This document shows positions 24,852 to 37,169 of a stretch of DNA of 64,000 nucleotides, piece by piece; position 1 is the first letter of the stretch, and each line of letters starts with the position of its first letter. The position numbers were made by a program, and so were the translations under genes. Under the pieces are notes generated by a model, which was not told the DNA's origin, did no database searches, and worked only from the letters and a program-made list of their open reading frames with translations. The DNA lies in the NCBI GenBank assembly GCA_025531455.1, contig JAMYHL010000004.1:682001-746000 (forward strand). The letters run 5' to 3'. The stretch is from Apiotrichum sp. Y4204 (Eukaryota; Basidiomycota; Tremellomycetes; Trichosporonales; Trichosporonaceae).

Positions 24852-25728
24852 TTATAGATGCTTCTTGGCACTCATGCGTACCTTGCTCTCGAACGCCGGG
24901 TTCTTGATCGGGGTGTTGACGTTGTGAAACGGGTTAAGCATGATCTGGTGTTTAGTGCTGTCAATCGTCATCAATCACAGGACGCGAGTTGGCCCGGCCG
25001 ATCAGACACAACGCAAAACCACGCGCTTCTCCGCTCACCTTGGTATATAGCTCCCATACGTCGCCGAGAAACAGCCGGATCCCGTCGTCGTTCTTCAAGT
25101 CGTGCAGGAGGATGAACTTGACTGGATGTTAGCCAGGCTGTGGGTCAAGCAAGGTGATCATGGCCAGGCGTAACCTGAAGACGTCCATAAACAGTCGAGA
25201 GAGCAACCCCCCGCTGGAGCGTCCTCTTCCCGTCACCCAGGAGTTATCTCCTCTTCGATTCTCCCCCCCCTTCCCCCCCCCCCCCCCCCAATACCCACCA
25301 TTTGTCGCAAGGAACGCGGACACTGTCCACTCGTTATGTTTGTCCACGGCCTTGAGGTACCTATAGTCAGAAACCGGAGCCGGAGACCAAGACCACCGCA
25401 GCCAGCGCGCTCAACACTCTCGCCGAGACTTCGCTGCGCTAGAAACTCACAAGCTGCCGCTCCCCTCTCCAACCTCTTCGACAGCATCGAGGCTCGCATG
25501 CGCGACCATCTGCAGCAGATGCCGTTCACCCGGGGCACCTTGCGCAACGCCAATCGCCTGCCCCGCCGAGGATGGGGGCGCGACGTCTGCGCCGTTCGCG
25601 CCTGTAAATGTCGACCAGGAGGGGAAGGTTCCCGATAGATTGCTGGAGGCGCCGGGCTTCGAGGTGGTGAATTGCAGTTCGAAGAGGGGGGCGTCGTACG
25701 GCGAGACGATTGCGAGGTAGAATGCCAT
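24852..25728 (-). CDS. TRS20: TRAPP complex subunit 2 (sedlin)
   Basis: A core subunit of the TRAPP tethering complexes that activate Ypt1/Rab1 in ER-Golgi traffic. The start (25728) gives MAFYLAIVSPYDAPLFELQF, the sedlin N-terminal longin-type strand. Further blocks are HLLQMVAHASLDAVEEV, then YLKAVDKHNEWTVSAFLATN, then KFILLHDLKNDDGIRLFLGD with ELYTKIMLNPFHNVNTPIK, ending in FESKVRMSAKKHL. The match to sedlin runs end to end. There are four exons. The second intron carries a 17-nt G run on the coding strand (C run at 25273-25289), which lengthens a normally tiny intron. About 180 residues, slightly longer than human sedlin because of an insert near APPSSAGQAIG. Confidence 0.93.
25273..25289 (+). 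repeat. C17 homopolymer inside a TRS20 intron
   Basis: A run of 17 C (preceded by C8-TT at 25263-25272) sits just after the donor of the second TRS20 intron, so it reads as a G run in the transcript. Confidence 0.9.
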
Positions 25729-26703
25729 CGCGGGGAAGACGGGGCAGTGGAGCTGGATGCGGGGTTTCCGATACGGTGATGTCCTGAGCTGCACGTCTGT
25801 TGATTGCCGGGAATGTCGACGCTGACGAGAGGAAGAGAAGCTGGTTCGAAAGATGGAGATAGGAAGGATGCAACGCAGACCCGGGTTGACAGTTCGTGGT
25901 GATGAAACGCGTCACAGAGGTGGAGGTCCACCTTGCACACCACCGCGAGACTGGCTGGGAAAACTGCAGAGTGTCCGTCGCCGCCATTATCAACAGCGAC
26001 ACAGCATGTATAGTCATGTCAAGATGTGTGCATGCATGCTCCCGCTGCCGTGCATAGGCCTCACTCGTGGTTGCTGGCCACTGCAGCATTTAGGATGTAC
26101 ATTATGGCAGCGAATGGAACGCAGACCAGATTCCAGCTCCGCAACTGTCGAGATATCGCTCCATCGACACCTACATTATCCTGCATACAGTCCCTACATA
26201 CAACCCCTCGCCTCCGTCATCTACACTATGTTATCTATATAGGTCCACACTGGGAGATTAGGGAGCTGCGAAGGTGGGCGAGATCGAGCGGCGGTACAGG
26301 TAGCGATAGATTACAGCCTCCGTTTACGCCTGTCTAGTGGACAAGAATGGGGTAGTAGTCGGGACTCCGCGTTGGGGCTTGTCGTGTCGGTCCGCCGTAT
26401 TCAAAGACAGTAAAGTCAAGCTGCTGTACGCGACGCCCTCTCCACGAGGAACATCACCCAGCGTTCCACGACGGGGTCTACCGAATGCGAGTCGCGTGCC
26501 GGTCATCGTCCTCGCGCTTGGTCGATATCGTCTATAGCCAGCTCGTGTTGATCAAAGATGCATGATCACCGCTTCTGTCCCGCTGCAACGACAGAGTTAC
26601 GTGTCCTTGGTATCAGCATCGTACAGTACATCGTGCGCTATGCCGTGCATTCGAGGCCCGGTAGCCAAGCCCGAGCTAAAGCTTCCACGAAGCAGTCCCC
26701 TAC
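25729..26703. other. Intergenic region TRS20 / SCOC-like gene
   Basis: About 970 bp without a supported gene. It includes the TRS20 promoter and probable 3' sequence of the SCOC-like gene. Open frames in both directions overlap TRS20 and lack domain signal. Confidence 0.45.
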
Positions 26704-26949
26704 TCACAGGTTATCAATATACGTTCCGAGGAACTCGTTATCCTTGCGCAGCTTGTCTGTCTCGGCCTCGACCTCGGTCACGCGCACCAGCAGGCCACGC
26801 AGCCCGTCGCGGAGCTGTACAATGTCCTTGATGAGGCGTTCCTTGGCGACCGTCGACTCTATGGACGGTTCGGACTCGGACGACGCGGCCACGGGTGCTG
26901 CTGCTGCACCCCCGCCCCAGGCGTTTGTGAATTCGTTGGTGTAGTCCAT
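26704..26949 (-). CDS. Short coiled-coil (SCOC/SCOCO domain) protein
   Basis: The start MDYTNEFTNAWGG leads into an Ala/Gly/Ser-rich linker, then a coiled coil: KERLIKDIVQLRDGL, RVTEVEAETDKLRKDN, FLGTYIDNL. This is the SCOCO domain of SCOC/Slo1 family proteins, which bind Arl1/Arl3-type GTPases at the Golgi. In this frame the ORF stops at 26704-26706 after 81 residues, the normal size. The stop TGA overlaps a perfect splice-donor word (GTGAGT), so a short extra C-terminal exon is possible. An upstream in-frame ATG near 27192 adds an unlikely 81-residue leader, so 26949 is preferred. The heptad pattern of Leu/Val is clear. Confidence 0.78.
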   Translation of the reverse strand: MDYTNEFTNAWGGGAAAAPVAASSESEPSIESTVAKERLIKDIVQLRDGLRGLLVRVTEVEAETDKLRKDNEFLGTYIDNL

Positions 26950-29943
26950 TGGGATCGAGAGAAAGGTTGAGAGTGGCTGGTTGGTGTTTGTCGGTGGATG
27001 GAGAGAAGAGGAATGTCGAAATGGTGACGTTTGGTGCTTTGCCCTCAACCTTGACCGGCGACACTGGTGCCCCTGACTGTACGACCAGCAGTACGCTTTG
27101 GGTGAAGAACAGCGATGCCTCTTTCGACTCGTATATTCTCTTATAGAAGCAGACCGAATGCATGCAATATATCTAGAGGTGTACCCACACACGAGGCATG
27201 GCCAAATGTTTATGATCTACAGGTTATGGCTGAGCACTGGAAAACTGGCGAGCAACAACTGGCCAACTACTGGTAACGGTTCACGCTTCTGCAGCGGTCT
27301 TTTTAGCTTTCGGCATGCGTAGGTCGCTGAGGAATGCAGGAGTCAAGTGCCTCTTGGCACATGGCACAGAGCGCGTTGGCTCTTCGCGTGTCTTTGAGAA
27401 GAGGCAACGTCTTCGCGTCTTCTGTGATAGTACATGCTGCATCGGCCTGGAGAGAATAGGTGCGGAGTAGAGAACACCAATCGAGGTCAACGATGGGATT
27501 TCATCCCCCTGTCGCTTGCTGTATCGTCGGTTGTATTCAATCAGTAATGGATGGTCTCCTCGTAATACAATTCGCTCAAAACGCCATTACCCTTTGGATC
27601 AACGCTTAGAAAAGCGATAGCCACCCTCTCTGTTCGAACTGTTCGGCGCTGTATGTGCCACTTCACCACCGGCCGCTCCTCTTCTGGCCCCGAGACCCGA
27701 AAATCACCCTGACACAGCCCAAGTCCTGACCATCCTGGCATCCTGAAACACGGCAAGCGCCCTCGATTACACTTTGCAGATCACCTGCCTTGATGTCCGG
27801 ATTTGTCCCGCATGCCCGCAACCCGCACCCGCAAATGTTCCCTGAGGCCTGGAGCTCGTCCCGTCCATCCCCGCGCTCGCGCGCTACTGAGCTGTCGGCC
27901 TGTCAGCTCTCGGGATCGAAGACAGATCACAGATCGCAGATCACAGATGTGCCGATCGCGAAGAGATCAGTACGTTTTTTAGTAGTTAACGTAGTTGTTG
28001 ATGTGTTAGACGCACGGGCGTGTGCTTGGGACCACTTGGATACTGGGTGAAGACGTGGTCTTGTCATAGCGCTCGTAGCTTCTGCGGTGGCGGAGCTCCC
28101 CTCGCGTTAGTCATGCCGTGTGTCCGTGTTGACAACCACAAGGAGTTGTGAACACTTTCCTCCATTGCCAGTGTATTACGCGTCTTCTGGCGGTTGCTGT
28201 CGCGGTCGTGTGGCCATGCCATGTTCTCCTTCCCACCTCACCCACTCCAATGACCTCACTGTCAACTCTGTAGTTCTTGTGTCTCTCGACGACCCCAAGG
28301 TAACCGTATCTTCTTCGATACTAGCTTGGGCAGAAGAACGTCGTCTCATCACTTTGCTTGGGGGACCAACACTCCTGCATTGACTGCAACCACAGCGATC
28401 AGAGCTCGAGAATGGCGTTTGACGTTTCCCATTTTGCGATTTGTTCCCCTGAACATTGGCAGCCGTAGTTTCATTAGACCATTAGGATGGTTTGAAGTCA
28501 TTATGTCTTGTACATTAGCAGAAGTAATACAGCTCTGCAGCCTCTCTCCATCTCGTGTGCTGCTGTAAGCCCTGGCGCGTTGTGTTCCCCTTGGCCCTTC
28601 TCAGACCCTGAATTTGTGTTTCCTTGCCTCTTGTTCCTCTCTCTCTGCTAACTGCTAGCTCTACAGCTCTCCGTCCCCCTGTCCTCGTGGCTGGATTCTC
28701 CCTTTGACCCTTTTTGCTCCGGCTCGTTTGACGCCCCCTGGGTCTTCTGCCCGAAATTACCCAAAGGGCAACAAGGTACATTGTTCCGAAAACCATTCCC
28801 CCTCTTCCTGAGCGCACGAGCTCCAAGGGCCAACGGACAGTGGTCAGATGGACTCCAGGTTTCTGGCCTGCATCGCCTGCTGGCCTGCTGGCTTGCCCTT
28901 GTTGGGTTGGCACGCGTGTACTGCTTACAGACCTTGCAGCACTGGGGCGCGATGGCCGCATGGTCTAGCGTGTATGCATGCAAGGGCTTAGGGCATAAGG
29001 ACCACGACTGCACGACACCGTGTGCATACCACAGCCACGAGTACACTGGTAGTGGCAGTCAAACTGACTGGCCTGACTGGCCACCAGCCTGCGTGCTGCG
29101 CGACAAGCTGTAACAAGCATATGCAAGCATCCACCGACCACCACCACCACCAGATCCTCCTGCGTGTGCATCTCGATCTCGGCGTCCAGCACCCCTTCAA
29201 CACATCAAACGACAACAAGAGATCGATTCTGCCCAGACCAGGCTGGGTGTCTCACACACACACACACACAGAGCACCCCAGCTCCTCCACCGCTCCCAGC
29301 TCATGCTTCGCACACCTGCCCGCGCCATCACCTGAGCAGAGCCGAGCACGAGAGCCACCTGTTGCGCTTTTGCTCTTGTTAGATACGCGCGATAACAACA
29401 ACTCCCACACGGCAACACACACGACCTGGACCAGCTGGACCAACGCGCACTGGCTATTTTGTCCAAGCGCAACAAATCAATAAACTTGTTGCACACGGTC
29501 TGCAACATCTCCCCTACACTTTACATCTTACACACACACACCCATACCCACACTCTCACACACCCACACTTTACCCCCTCTCTTCCCTTTTGCTTCCCGC
29601 TTCTTCTCTCTCGCGGTCCCTTCAGCCAGCTCGTTCCCGGCCCACTCAATCCCTCATCCTCCTTCCGATTCATTTCCCTTTCCGCAGCCGCTACCCCGCA
29701 AACCACGACGAACCACAGGACCATCGTCTCCCGATCTCTCTGACCCATAGTCTAGCCTCTTGACACGACCCGGTTAGACGGACGGAGCGCGCGGACACGC
29801 GCCCGGGGCTCTCTGCTCAATCCGCCTCGTCACGCTGCTCTCAAGCTCTGAAGCAATACACCCTTTACCCCAGCCACCGGCCAGTGCAAGCCCGCGCACG
29901 CCTCGCCTGACCGGCCTGAGACCACGTCGCAGCCGCCGCCACT
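26950..29943. promoter_or_regulatory. 3 kb non-coding region upstream of the formin gene
   Basis: This serves as promoter of the minus-strand SCOC-like gene and as promoter/leader of the formin. It holds a direct-repeat cluster of GATCACAGATC words (27922-27950), a (CA)9 tract (29253-29270), a CA-rich tract (29530-29575) and a long pyrimidine-rich leader (29575-29760) ending about 180 bp before the start codon. Long leaders are common for large polarity genes, but no transcript boundary can be seen. The minus frame 27281-27490 has no recognisable domain. Confidence 0.5.
29253..29270 (+). repeat. (CA)9 microsatellite
   Basis: Nine perfect CA dinucleotides in the formin upstream region. Confidence 0.9.
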
Positions 29944-32900
29944 ATGAGCTCGTTCTTTACAGCAACATTATCTGGCAAGAAGGGCGACAGGAACACGAAG
30001 CGGTCAACCACAACTCGATCGTCAACAAGTTCATCAAGCAATCACCCTGCCTCGCCAACAGAGTCGACATTCTCCACACCATTTCATCGCATCCCTCAGA
30101 ACCAGCCTCCACCAGTGGCCGGTCCGAGCCAACACACCGGTTACACGACAACCAACGGCCGACGTGAGGAGGCAGCAGCAAGAAGTAATTCTGTTCAACT
30201 CGCCAGTCCTGTCAGCGCATCGCAATTGCATGACATGCGCCGAGCTCCGAGTGGTACCTCCTTGTCGAGCGCCCACGACGGCAACCCCAATGGCCAGCGT
30301 CATCCGCCGATGCCGACTGCCGCTGTGCCGCCGTCTAGCGAGTTTGGTGGTCATCCCTACTCGGGATCTCTAGCGCCGCGTAGAGGGTCGGACAACGCGT
30401 CCATGCGCTCAATGAGCTCTATGATGAGCTCAACAGTCTATCGGCCAAATGACGAGCTGGGTCGATATCCGACATTGACACGACCTGCACAACCATACTC
30501 GACTGTCAATGCCAATGGGAGATCCACCACTCCTGCGCCTTCCTCGTACGCCACGCCGACATCGTACAACAGCCAGCATTCTGCTGCAGCCTCCACCACG
30601 AGCCTTAGTCTTCAACAGCAGCAGCAGCATTCTTCGTCCACCAGCAACACCTCGTACAACACGCTCAATGCTGGCGCGCATTCGTCGACAACGCTTGCCA
30701 GCCACCCCACACGCCCGCCTTCCTCGGCAAGCGCTCACCAGTCTAATCATTCCCAGTCCTCCTCTTCCTACACGCCTAGCAAGCCGCCTTCCATCATGTC
30801 CATGTCGAGCCGCAACGACGACTTTCACTTTCCTCGTCCTAGCGACAGGCAGATTGAGGAGCTCTTTGCGCAGCTCGTGGAGAACCGTGATCTCGACCAG
30901 GGCAATTCGGTGCCCGCTCCAGCAATGTCCATGTCCTCACGGCACTCGACGCAGTCTGTGGCGTCTGCCGTTGCGCGCACGGCAACAACCTTATCCGTCA
31001 ACACCAAGTGGCAGATGGTTGAAGCAGATGCCCGGTCGCGATGGGAGGCGGAGAAGCGCCGCAAGGCGAAAGAAGACGAGGCTGTACGAATGGGCCGTGG
31101 GCGTAAGTCGGCAGCAGCTCTCTCGCGCGATTCGCCGCAGTACATTATACGCAAGGTCCTCGACAACCAGTTGTCCAAGTCCCATCTCACAACCCTGACT
31201 GTCAGCTTGCGAACACAGCCTTTAGAGTGAGTCTGCTATGGCGCTCAACTGTCCCATGAGGCCTGCTGGCCGTTACTGATCATCTTCTCCAGCTGGATTC
31301 GCGAGTTCATGGACTTGAAGGGCCAGGTGGTCCTGGCAAACTACCTGAACACGTTGACACATCGTCGAAGCAAGGGCGGAATTGATGTTGATATGGAGTT
31401 TGAACTGCTCAAATGCCTCAAGCGCTCACTCAGCAACAAGGTGATGATGAGTGATAGGAGCCCATGCGCTGACTTCTTAGATTGGTGCTGCGGACGCCAT
31501 CAGACAGCCCCAGATCATCTTCGCCATTGGAAACTCGCTTCTTTCACAACATCCTCAATGCCGAAAAGTCGCCGCCGAGATACTCGTCTTCTTCTGTCTC
31601 TGGGACGCTAACGCCACCGACCGCGTAGGACTGTCGATTGTCATCCGCACCTTCGAACACCTCGAGACCCAGTACAACTCACAGGTGGCTGTGCCCGGCA
31701 AGGTGTCCAAGTTTGAGCGCTGGCTGCGCCAAACGGAGGAGTTTGCGGCGAGTCGCGGGCGGATGGGCAGCACCGTCGGCGCACAGCAACTGGTCAGGGG
31801 AATGGATGCTCAGTCCATGACCGACTACTGCGTGAGTGGCATGCGGAGACAGCTTCACTGACACTACAGATCACCATGATATGCCTGATCCAGGGACTCA
31901 CTTCGGCTCACGATCTGCGCACGCGAATGTCGGTCCGCGGTCAACTTGACGTCGCCAACCTGTCGCACGTGCTGGAGCTGATGAAGGAGTGGAAGGACGA
32001 CGACATGTCGCGTCTCATCGTTCAGTATGAGGAGGAGGAGGAAGCCGACCGTCGTGAGCTTGCGGTCGAGCAGGACCGCCTCGCGCTTGATTCCCTCAAA
32101 ACCCCGGAGGAGGTGCTCCGCGCTCTGTTGGACGGCGTCAAAGGCACTAAAGCGAGTGCATACTTGCTCAATACGTTCCGTCATCTGCTGCTCATCAAGG
32201 AAGAAGGCGAAGACCGCAACCGCTTCTTCCAGCTGATTGATCAACTGATTCAGAGCATCGTCATGCACGACTCGCCGGACCTGAATCAGGAGTTTGCAAG
32301 GGCGTTTGGCATCTCGGTGTCTCAAGTCATGGGCAAGTTTGTCGAGCAACAGAAGATGAACGAGGCACTCGATGATGTCCGCAACGCCAAAACTCGCCTG
32401 GCACAGGTGGAGCGCGAGAAGGCCGACCTCCTGGAGGAGATTTCTGCGGGCGACCACGGCCTTGTGGGCCGACTCAAGGCCCAAATCGCCGACCTCGAGG
32501 AACGCCTGAAGAACTCGCGTGCGGCTACGGAGAACATTCGTGACCAGATGGAGGGTATGAGGCGTGACTACGAGCAGCGAATCGCAGACCTCGAACTGTA
32601 CATCCAGGAACTCTTCAACATGCTCCGCGAATCCAACCATCTCGAGCAGGTCTCAGCCATGGATGACGGCCCGATTGACCGCGCCAAGCTCATTCACGAC
32701 CTTCGTGAGCAATGGGAGCGCAAGAAGACCATCAAGAAGCTGGAAGGACGCCCGAAGAATAAGCGCAGCCCGACCATGGACAGCCTCGCGTCGCAGCTTT
32801 CCGACAGCGACGACGATTCAGAGGAGGCCCAGATCGTCAACGCGAACAAGACGACGATTGTTCGTCAGCCAAGGAACTCCAAAGCACGGCAGTCGAGTGC

Positions 32901-35900
32901 TACATACCGTCCCCCGGTTCACTCTGGCGGACAGTTTGTTGACGCCCCCGAGGACTCTGTGCGCTCGCACATTGAGAGTGTGCTCTCGACCGCAGCAAGC
33001 CGTCGTTCCAGCACGACTCACTCGCCGGATAGTGAGGTGTCGACACTCTCGCGCACCGGACAAGGCAAGCGGAGTACGCGATACGATGGACGCCGAGGCA
33101 GTAACCGGGCAGGCCCTCCCATTCAGGAGAAATCAGTTCTTCGGGCGACCTTATCCAAGCAGGGCATGCTTCCATCTCGCTTCCTTGAGGAAGTTCGTTA
33201 CCGCGCACTAGCACGCAGTGCCTCCGACCCCGGAAAGATGGACCTCAACATGGAGGGAGATGAGGCGACCGAACGAGAAGAACATGCCGCTCTCCGGGAC
33301 AGCCTCCTCAACATGCCCATGTCCTTGTCCTCGCTCGCCGCGAACCAACGTGACAGCTTTGCCATTCAGGTCCTCAATCGCGCCAGGACAATTCGCCATG
33401 CTACATCAACGGATGACTACCTTCCTCCCGCCCCACCCCCGATGCCGACCCTCGACGAATCCGACGAGGTTCGTGCCCTTCAGGCCGAGATGCGTGATGC
33501 CGGTTTCGCTGCTGGTTCAGGATTCGCCCATGGTCCCGGTGTTGCTGGTGGCGTCGCAACGGCAGGCGCTGGGTTGCCTGGCAAAGTCCGCGGAGCTCCT
33601 GGCGGCGGCGATCGCAGCACATTCGGCTTCGCCCCCATGGGTGGTACCGGCGGTACTGGTGGCGTCGGTTTGGGTGATGGTGTTCCGGGACTGCCAGTTC
33701 CTGGGACCGGTGGAGCCACCGCCGAGGGTGTTCCAAGTGCCGCCGGGAATGGTGTACCAGGTACCAGTGCGGATGCTGTGGGATCGCCCGGCGCAGTCGG
33801 CGCCATGGATGGCAATGTCTCCATGGTCAATGGTGTGGCTGTCGGAGGTGTCGCTGGTGGCCAGCCTTCCGCTGCTGGAAGCGCTGCCCGTTCGGCCGGT
33901 GACACTCCCGTTTCTGGAACCTCTGACGCCGATGGTTCATCAAAGGTGCTCAGCCCTGTGGATGTTTCTGTATCTGCATGGTCCAGCGAAACCTCGCCTA
34001 CTACGACAGTGGCCACAGGTGAACCGTCCTCGCCGGCTGAGTCTGCTGCTACCTCTCCAGTTGTTGCAGCCCCACCTCCCCCGCCGCCTCCTCCGCCTCC
34101 GCCACCGCCCCCTCCCCCTCCACCGATGCGCTTCCCTCCAGGTTCTGCATCATCTGGTCCTCCCCCTCCTCCTCCGCCCCCTCCCCCACCACCTCCTCCA
34201 CCCCCACCGTTTGGCGCTGCCCCTGGCGGTGCTCCTCCTCCGCCGCCGCCGCCTCCCCCTCCCCCAATTCCTGGTTCTCCTGCTGGTGGAGCTCCTGGAA
34301 TGGCTGGCCTACTGGCTGGTATCAAGGGAGGCCTCAAGCTCAACAAAATCGACGGTCCCCGCAAGACTCCAACCACGCCGACGACTCGTTCGCCCTTGTC
34401 AGCCCCAAGCGGGATGGTGTCCCGCGCGCCCAATTCATCGCTCGGTGCGCTGTTCCACGGCGTCAACGATTCGCGCAAGGTTGCCATGGTCGCGTCAAAG
34501 AAGATGAAGCAACTGCAGTGGGACAAGGTTTCCAAAGCGCAGCTCACAAACACCGTGTGGTCGGAACCCGTCAACCCCGAGCAGGAGGAACAGGTCGTCC
34601 AGAAGATGAAGGCCGTCAATCTCTGGTCCGAAATGGAGGACGAGTTCAAGGCGCGCGAGATTGTCTACGACGCGGTCAAGAAGAAGAAGGAAGCCGAGTT
34701 ACTCAGTGTTCTCGCTCCCGACCACCGCAAGCGCATAGAAATCCTCATGGCCGGCAGCAACGCAAAATCGTTCAAAGACCCCGAGAAGCTTTCCGACGCG
34801 ATCGCCAATTTCAACACCGACCTTTGCTCCGAAACATTCCTGCACGAGTTGCAGGGCGTGCTGCCCAATTCGGACGACCGTGGCAAGCTGTTGACACACA
34901 GCGCTGACACGCCTGCCGAGCTCGAGCTCCTGCACCCTGCTGACCGCCTCATGGTGCGCCTCATTCAGCTCCCGCATCTCAACGACCGTGTGAAGGGTAT
35001 GCTCTTCCAAGTTCGCTTCCAGCAGAACATGGAGCTGCTTTCAAGCTCGCTCGAGATACTCAAGGCTGCGTGCACCGACCTGCGCGGTGCAAAGCGTTTC
35101 CAGCAGCTGCTCAATGTTATTCTCACCATGGGTAACTACCTGAACGGCACAAACTTTGCTGGTGGCGCCTTCGGTTTCAAGATTGGTTCTATCAACAAGC
35201 TGGTCGACACCAAGTCTTCGAACGGTCAAAACCTTCTGCACTTCTTGGAACGTACCGTCACTCAGCACTTCCCGGAACTCGAGGGCTTCCTCGACGAGCT
35301 CGCCAAGCCATCAGAGGCCAACCGCGTCAACTTTAGCGACATGCAGGCCAACTCGAAGCAGATGTTGGATGAGATCCGCAACATTCGTCGCTCTCTGGAG
35401 GAGAACTTCCAAGAGGCCAATGATGGATACGCGAAGAAAATGTTCCGCTTCTCTGCGACGGCCGAGGAAGAGCTTCAAACCCTCCGCGATGGTATCATCA
35501 ACGCAGAGTCACACCTACGCGATGTGGAGACGTACTACGGCGAGGGCGAGGAGCACGGTCGCCCGATTCCTAGCCAGGACTTCTTTGGCATTTTCCGGAC
35601 GTTTACATCCTCTTACAAGGTGAGTAAATGACATGCGTTGCGTAGGCTAACTCTTCCCAGTTCTGCCAGCAGCAGAACAAGGCGCGTCAAGCCGAGATTG
35701 TCAACCGCGAGCGTCGTGCCGCTGAACGCGCCGCTCTCACGCCCCAGCGCACTGGTGCCTCTACCTCGGAGACCAATCTCATCGACTCGCGCATGCAGCG
35801 TCTCAAGCTTGAGGGCACGCCCCGCATTAAGCGCGAGCGCCGTACGCCTGCGCCTCCACCTGAACCCCTTCCGGCGAATACCGACTTCACCGACTTCATG

Positions 35901-36764
35901 ATTCCTCACAAGGCCTCGGACGTCACCGACTTTGGGTCGCTTGCCCAGCAGATGATGGCAAACCTCTGCGACACCCCGGGGTCGTCTGGTGTTGCTGAGG
36001 TGATGAGCTTGGCGGATCCTGCCAGCCCTACGGCGGCAGAGTTCGCTCCTTCGCTCAGCATTCGGCGGTCCCGTCGTAACCGTGAACGATTCGACTCGTC
36101 CAAGGACTACAATATGGCGGTCGAGATGCCTCCAACCCCGGCGACGCCGGTATCGATTATCGCGGAGCCGGTATTGCCCGAGGAGCCCGAGCACGAGTCG
36201 GAGGCCGAGGGAGTCAAACGCAGGACCTCGCTTGACTCTCGCAAGAGCATGCGGTCAGCTGCTTCCAGTCGCCGTCAGAGTGGCGCCTCGTCGCGTCGTC
36301 GGAGCCTCGTCTCCAGACAGTCTCTTACGCGCTCCTCGTCGGAGCACTCCACCGCTCTCAGCCGCAAGACGACGCGCGAGAGCAGAAAGTCTCTTGATCT
36401 CAACTCAGACGATTCCGCAACAGAGCACCGGCCGACCTCGATTGCTCTGCCAATCTCTGAGGATGAGGAGGACTCTGCCGCCTCTGCTGTTGAAAATCTG
36501 CCGATTCCGATCATTGACGAACCGTCTGCCTCCGAATCTGGAGGTTCCCGGAGCGACGCCTTCCAGTCGCCAACCAAGTCCACTCCCTTCGCCTCACCAA
36601 TGTCCCTACCAGACGTGCCTCTCTCCGACGAGGACGGCGACGAGGGCGACGAGACCGTCGTCCTTCCTAAAGCCCCTGCCGTCTCCGAGGTCGGCCTGGA
36701 ACTTGAACCCGCGCCCGAGGCCGAGTCAGGTCCAGAGTCGGACACTATCGCCACCGCCATCTAG
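29944..36764 (+). CDS. BNI1: Diaphanous-related formin (actin nucleator)
   Basis: The protein nucleates and elongates actin cables at sites of polarised growth and cytokinesis. In order: a Ser/Thr-rich disordered N-terminus (about 1-290); a GTPase-binding/FH3 region starting near FPRPSDRQIEELFAQLVENRDL and continuing through LKGQVVLANYLNTL; a coiled coil (32360-32640); a Gly/Val/Ala-rich stretch (33490-33960); FH1 with three long polyproline blocks (34069-34270); FH2 beginning at MKQLQWDKVS with the signature GNYLNGTNFAGGAFGF; and a basic/acidic tail with a DAD-like segment (RRSRRNRERFDSSKDY). About 2,200 residues in five exons (29944-31228, about 31294-31440, 31482-31830, 31871-35620, 35661-36764). 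The usual autoinhibition by DAD-FH3 contact and activation by Rho GTPases is inferred from the family. Confidence 0.93.
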
Positions 36765-37169
36765 CTCTAGCACGATGCTGCCGGTGGCCCCTCTCCCCTT
36801 CTGATTTGGTCCTTTTAGGTCTCTCCAGTCTCTCTTGTCCCCTGTACATAGCTTTCCTCTCTCAACCTCCGACCCTCTGTACATACCTACAACTACCCAG
36901 CATCTTGTGCATTACAGCGTCGCACGACGTCACATCTACTACGTCCCCCCTTATAGCGTACTGCAAGTTCTCGTCATGCATGGAGATTGAACGAGTGACG
37001 AGCTAGCAGCAGAGAGGAGGAATGAGGATGTGCGAGGTGATACCCGCAGCACGCAGTCATTCAATTCTATGCATGGGTATGAGCGTACAGATGAGAGGAA
37101 TAATCAAAACAAACCTAGACGTGGATGGAGTGATGGAAGAGGGGGAAGTAATCAAGTCAAAGCCAAGCT
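36765..37169. other. Convergent 3' flanks, formin / RRP9
   Basis: 405 bp between the stop codons of two convergent genes. It has a CT-rich 3' segment and scattered TACATA words (36840-36890) that may mark a 3' end. No coding or RNA feature is seen. Confidence 0.5.

Noticed and set aside
27281..27490. Minus-strand ORF with KRHLTPAFLSDL
   Set aside because: Short, no domain, no upstream exon evidence.
33218..34507. 429-codon plus-strand ORF
   Set aside because: Out-of-frame reading of the formin exon.
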